NCBI GenBank assembly: GCA_017442465.1
Contig: JAFRZQ010000208.1
Span: 1 to 7,652, forward strand
From: Anaerotignum sp.
Lineage (GTDB): Bacteria; Bacillota; Clostridia; Lachnospirales; Anaerotignaceae
DNA length: 7,652 nt
Direction of reading: 5' to 3'
In this document: piece after piece, positions 5,775 through 7,652 of the stretch
Layout of the letters: every line of letters starts with the position of its first letter
Position numbering within the stretch: the stretch's first letter is position 1
Notes under the pieces: generated by a model
Databases searched by the model: none
Told to the model about the DNA's origin: nothing
Seen by the model: the letters and a program-made list of their open reading frames with translations, nothing else
Program-made: the position numbers and the translations under genes

Positions 5775-5801
5775 CTATTTCCGATTTTATACGATTTGTT
5801 A

Positions 5802-7616
5802 TCAATCTTCGTCCAGCTTCAGTACGGACATGAATGCCTTCTGTGGTACTTCTACGTTGCCGATCTGACGCATACGTTTCTTACCCTCTTTCTGTTTTTC
5901 CAGCAGTTTCTTCTTACGGGTAATGTCACCGCCGTAACATTTCGCCAATACGTCCTTACGCAGAGCGGAAATGGTTTCTCTGGCGATGATCTTCGCACCG
6001 ATAGCTGCCTGAATGGGAATTTCAAACTGATGTCTGGGAATTTCCTTTTTCAGCTTTTCGCACATCTTTCTGCCGCGTTCCACGGAGGATGCTCTGTGTA
6101 CGATAAAGGACAGGGCATCGACAGGTTCTTTGTTTACCAGAATATCCAGTTTCACCAGATCACTTTCCTGATAGCCGATCAAGCTGTAGTCAAAGGAAGC
6201 GTAACCACGGCTTCTGGATTTCAGTACGTCAAAGAAGTCATAAATGATTTCATTCAGAGGCATATGATATGTCAGCATCACACGGGTGGAATCCAGATAT
6301 TCCATACTGATATATTCACCACGTCTCTGCTGGCACAGTTCCATGATGGGGCCAACATAATCCTTAGGCAGCATGATCTCTGCCTTTACGATGGGTTCTT
6401 CCATCTTTTCGATCCGGGCAGGATCGGGCATATTGCTGGGGTTGGACAGGTCAAAGCTTGTGCCGTCTGTCAGATATACTTTATAGATAACGCTGGGTGC
6501 TGTTGTTACCAGATCCAGGTTATATTCTCTTTCCAGTCTTTCCTGAATGATTTCCAGATGCAAGAGACCAAGGAAACCACAGCGGAAACCAAAGCCCAGA
6601 GCAATGGATGTTTCAGGTTCGAAGAACAGGGCAGCGTCATTCAGCTGCAGTTTTTCCAGTGCATCACGCAGGTCGGGATATTTTGCACCATCCACAGGGA
6701 AGATGCCGCAGTAAACCATGGGATTTACCTTTTTATAGCCGGGCAGAGCCTCTGCTGTAGGATTAGCAGCCAGTGTAACAGTATCACCAACACGAGTATC
6801 AGATACTGTTTTGATGCTGGCCGTAAAATAGCCTACCATACCTGCACTCAATTCATCCGCAGGAATGAAACGGCCGGGACCGAATACACCAACTTCCACA
6901 ACATCAAATTCCTTGCCCGTTGCCATCATTTTTACTTTGCGGCCCTTACGGATGCTACCGTCAAAGACACGCATCAGAACGATAACGCCTCTGTACTGGT
7001 CATATACAGAGTCAAATACCAGCGCTTTCAGGGGTGCATCGGGGTCGCCTTCGGGAGCAGGGATGTCTGTGATGATCCTTTCCAGTACATCTTCGATATT
7101 GATGCCGTTTTTTGCGGAAATTTCAGGAGCATCTTCTGCGGGGATACCGATGATATCTTCAATTTCCTGTTTTGCCCACTGGGGATTTGCGCTGGGCAGG
7201 TCGATTTTATTAATAACAGGCAGGATCTCCAGATTGTTATCCAGCGCCAGATACACATTTGCCAGTGTCTGTGCTTCGATGCCCTGTGCCGCATCAACGA
7301 TCAGCACCGCACCTTCGCAGGCCGCCAGGGAACGGGATACTTCATAGTTAAAGTCCACATGACCGGGGGTATCGATCAGGTTGAACTGATATTCTTCGCC
7401 GTCCTGCGCCTTATAGATCAGACGCACCGCCTGAGATTTGATAGTGATACCTCTTTCTCTTTCCAGATCCATGTTATCCAGAACCTGTTCCTGCATTTCT
7501 CTATCTGTCAAAAGACCCGTTTTCTGGATCAGTCTGTCTGCCAGTGTGGATTTACCGTGGTCGATATGGGCCACGATACAAAAATTTCGAATATTTTTCT
7601 GTTTGTCCTGAGACAT
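5802..7616 (-). CDS. lepA: Elongation factor 4 (LepA), ribosome-associated GTPase
   Basis: LepA is a translational GTPase that acts on the ribosome and has been linked to back-translocation and to 30S biogenesis. The 604-residue length is normal. GTPase motifs are intact: G1 AHIDHGKS (16-23), G2 RGITI (55-59), G3 DTPGHVDF (82-89) and G4 NKID (136-139). The LepA-specific C-terminal domain is complete, with RHQFEIPIQAAIGAKIIARE, then LAKCYGGDITRKKKLLEKQK, and GKKRMRQIGNVEVPQKAF near the end. The start at 7616 has AAGGAGG (7629-7623) 6 nt upstream. Only 36 bases lie upstream in the window, too few to identify its promoter or operon partner. It ends at a strong terminator rather than running into hemW/hrcA, which often follow lepA in Bacillota. 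Confidence 0.98.
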   Translation of the reverse strand: MSQDKQKNIRNFCIVAHIDHGKSTLADRLIQKTGLLTDREMQEQVLDNMDLERERGITIKSQAVRLIYKAQDGEEYQFNLIDTPGHVDFNYEVSRSLAACEGAVLIVDAAQGIEAQTLANVYLALDNNLEILPVINKIDLPSANPQWAKQEIEDIIGIPAEDAPEISAKNGINIEDVLERIITDIPAPEGDPDAPLKALVFDSVYDQYRGVIVLMRVFDGSIRKGRKVKMMATGKEFDVVEVGVFGPGRFIPADELSAGMVGYFTASIKTVSDTRVGDTVTLAANPTAEALPGYKKVNPMVYCGIFPVDGAKYPDLRDALEKLQLNDAALFFEPETSIALGFGFRCGFLGLLHLEIIQERLEREYNLDLVTTAPSVIYKVYLTDGTSFDLSNPSNMPDPARIEKMEEPIVKAEIMLPKDYVGPIMELCQQRRGEYISMEYLDSTRVMLTYHMPLNEIIYDFFDVLKSRSRGYASFDYSLIGYQESDLVKLDILVNKEPVDALSFIVHRASSVERGRKMCEKLKKEIPRHQFEIPIQAAIGAKIIARETISALRKDVLAKCYGGDITRKKKLLEKQKEGKKRMRQIGNVEVPQKAFMSVLKLDED

Positions 7617-7652
7617 AGGCTTCCTCCTTAAACGAATGAATAGTCATATAAC

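Noticed and set aside
5796..7631. 611-codon open frame on the plus strand, antisense to almost all of lepA
   Set aside because: It mirrors lepA exactly, its product is a cysteine/phenylalanine/isoleucine-rich composition with no recognisable motif, and lepA is unquestionable. It is explained by codon bias of lepA leaving few stops in the opposite frame.

Overview
This window looks like the chromosome of a low-to-mid GC Bacillota (Firmicutes) bacterium, plausibly a fermentative anaerobe of the Clostridia/Negativicutes type. The reasons are strong AGGAGG-type ribosome sites 6-9 nt before every start, U-tract terminators, a TPP riboswitch in transcription-terminator format, an ECF-type vitamin transporter component (ThiW), and a maltose PTS with a MapP-like phosphatase. 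The lineage is inferred from gene style, not from a marker search. All genes lie on the minus strand, so transcription runs from high to low coordinates.

From right to left: lepA (elongation factor 4) ends at a strong intrinsic terminator (5739-5774). A maltose-type operon follows: malT, a single-chain PTS permease with domains in A-C-B order; a MapP-like maltose 6'-phosphate phosphatase 16 nt downstream; and malQ (4-alpha-glucanotransferase), whose start overlaps the mapP stop as ATGA. Together they form a route in which maltose enters as maltose 6'-phosphate, is dephosphorylated inside the cell, and is disproportionated to glucose and longer dextrins.

The interval 627-1121 holds no protein gene but is full of regulatory structure for the thiamin-salvage operon thiW-thiM. 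In transcription order it holds a sigma-A-like promoter, a canonical TPP riboswitch, a perfect 12-bp terminator, a spacer of small hairpins, and a second structured RNA directly upstream of the thiW ribosome site. The operon itself encodes ThiW (thiazole-precursor transporter S component) and the N-terminus of ThiM (hydroxyethylthiazole kinase), cut by the window edge.

The most notable observation is the second RNA (about 653-785). It shares five collinear sequence blocks with the TPP riboswitch upstream, including the pyrimidine-sensing UGAGA side, but the conserved pyrophosphate-sensing core of the right arm is replaced by a different helix. Downstream of it, alternating complementary CUCAAA/UUUGAG segments form an apparent strand-exchange relay ending at the thiW Shine-Dalgarno. 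This suggests a duplicated and diverged TPP-like aptamer with a translational output, in tandem with a transcriptional TPP switch. Its ligand, if any, cannot be known from sequence.
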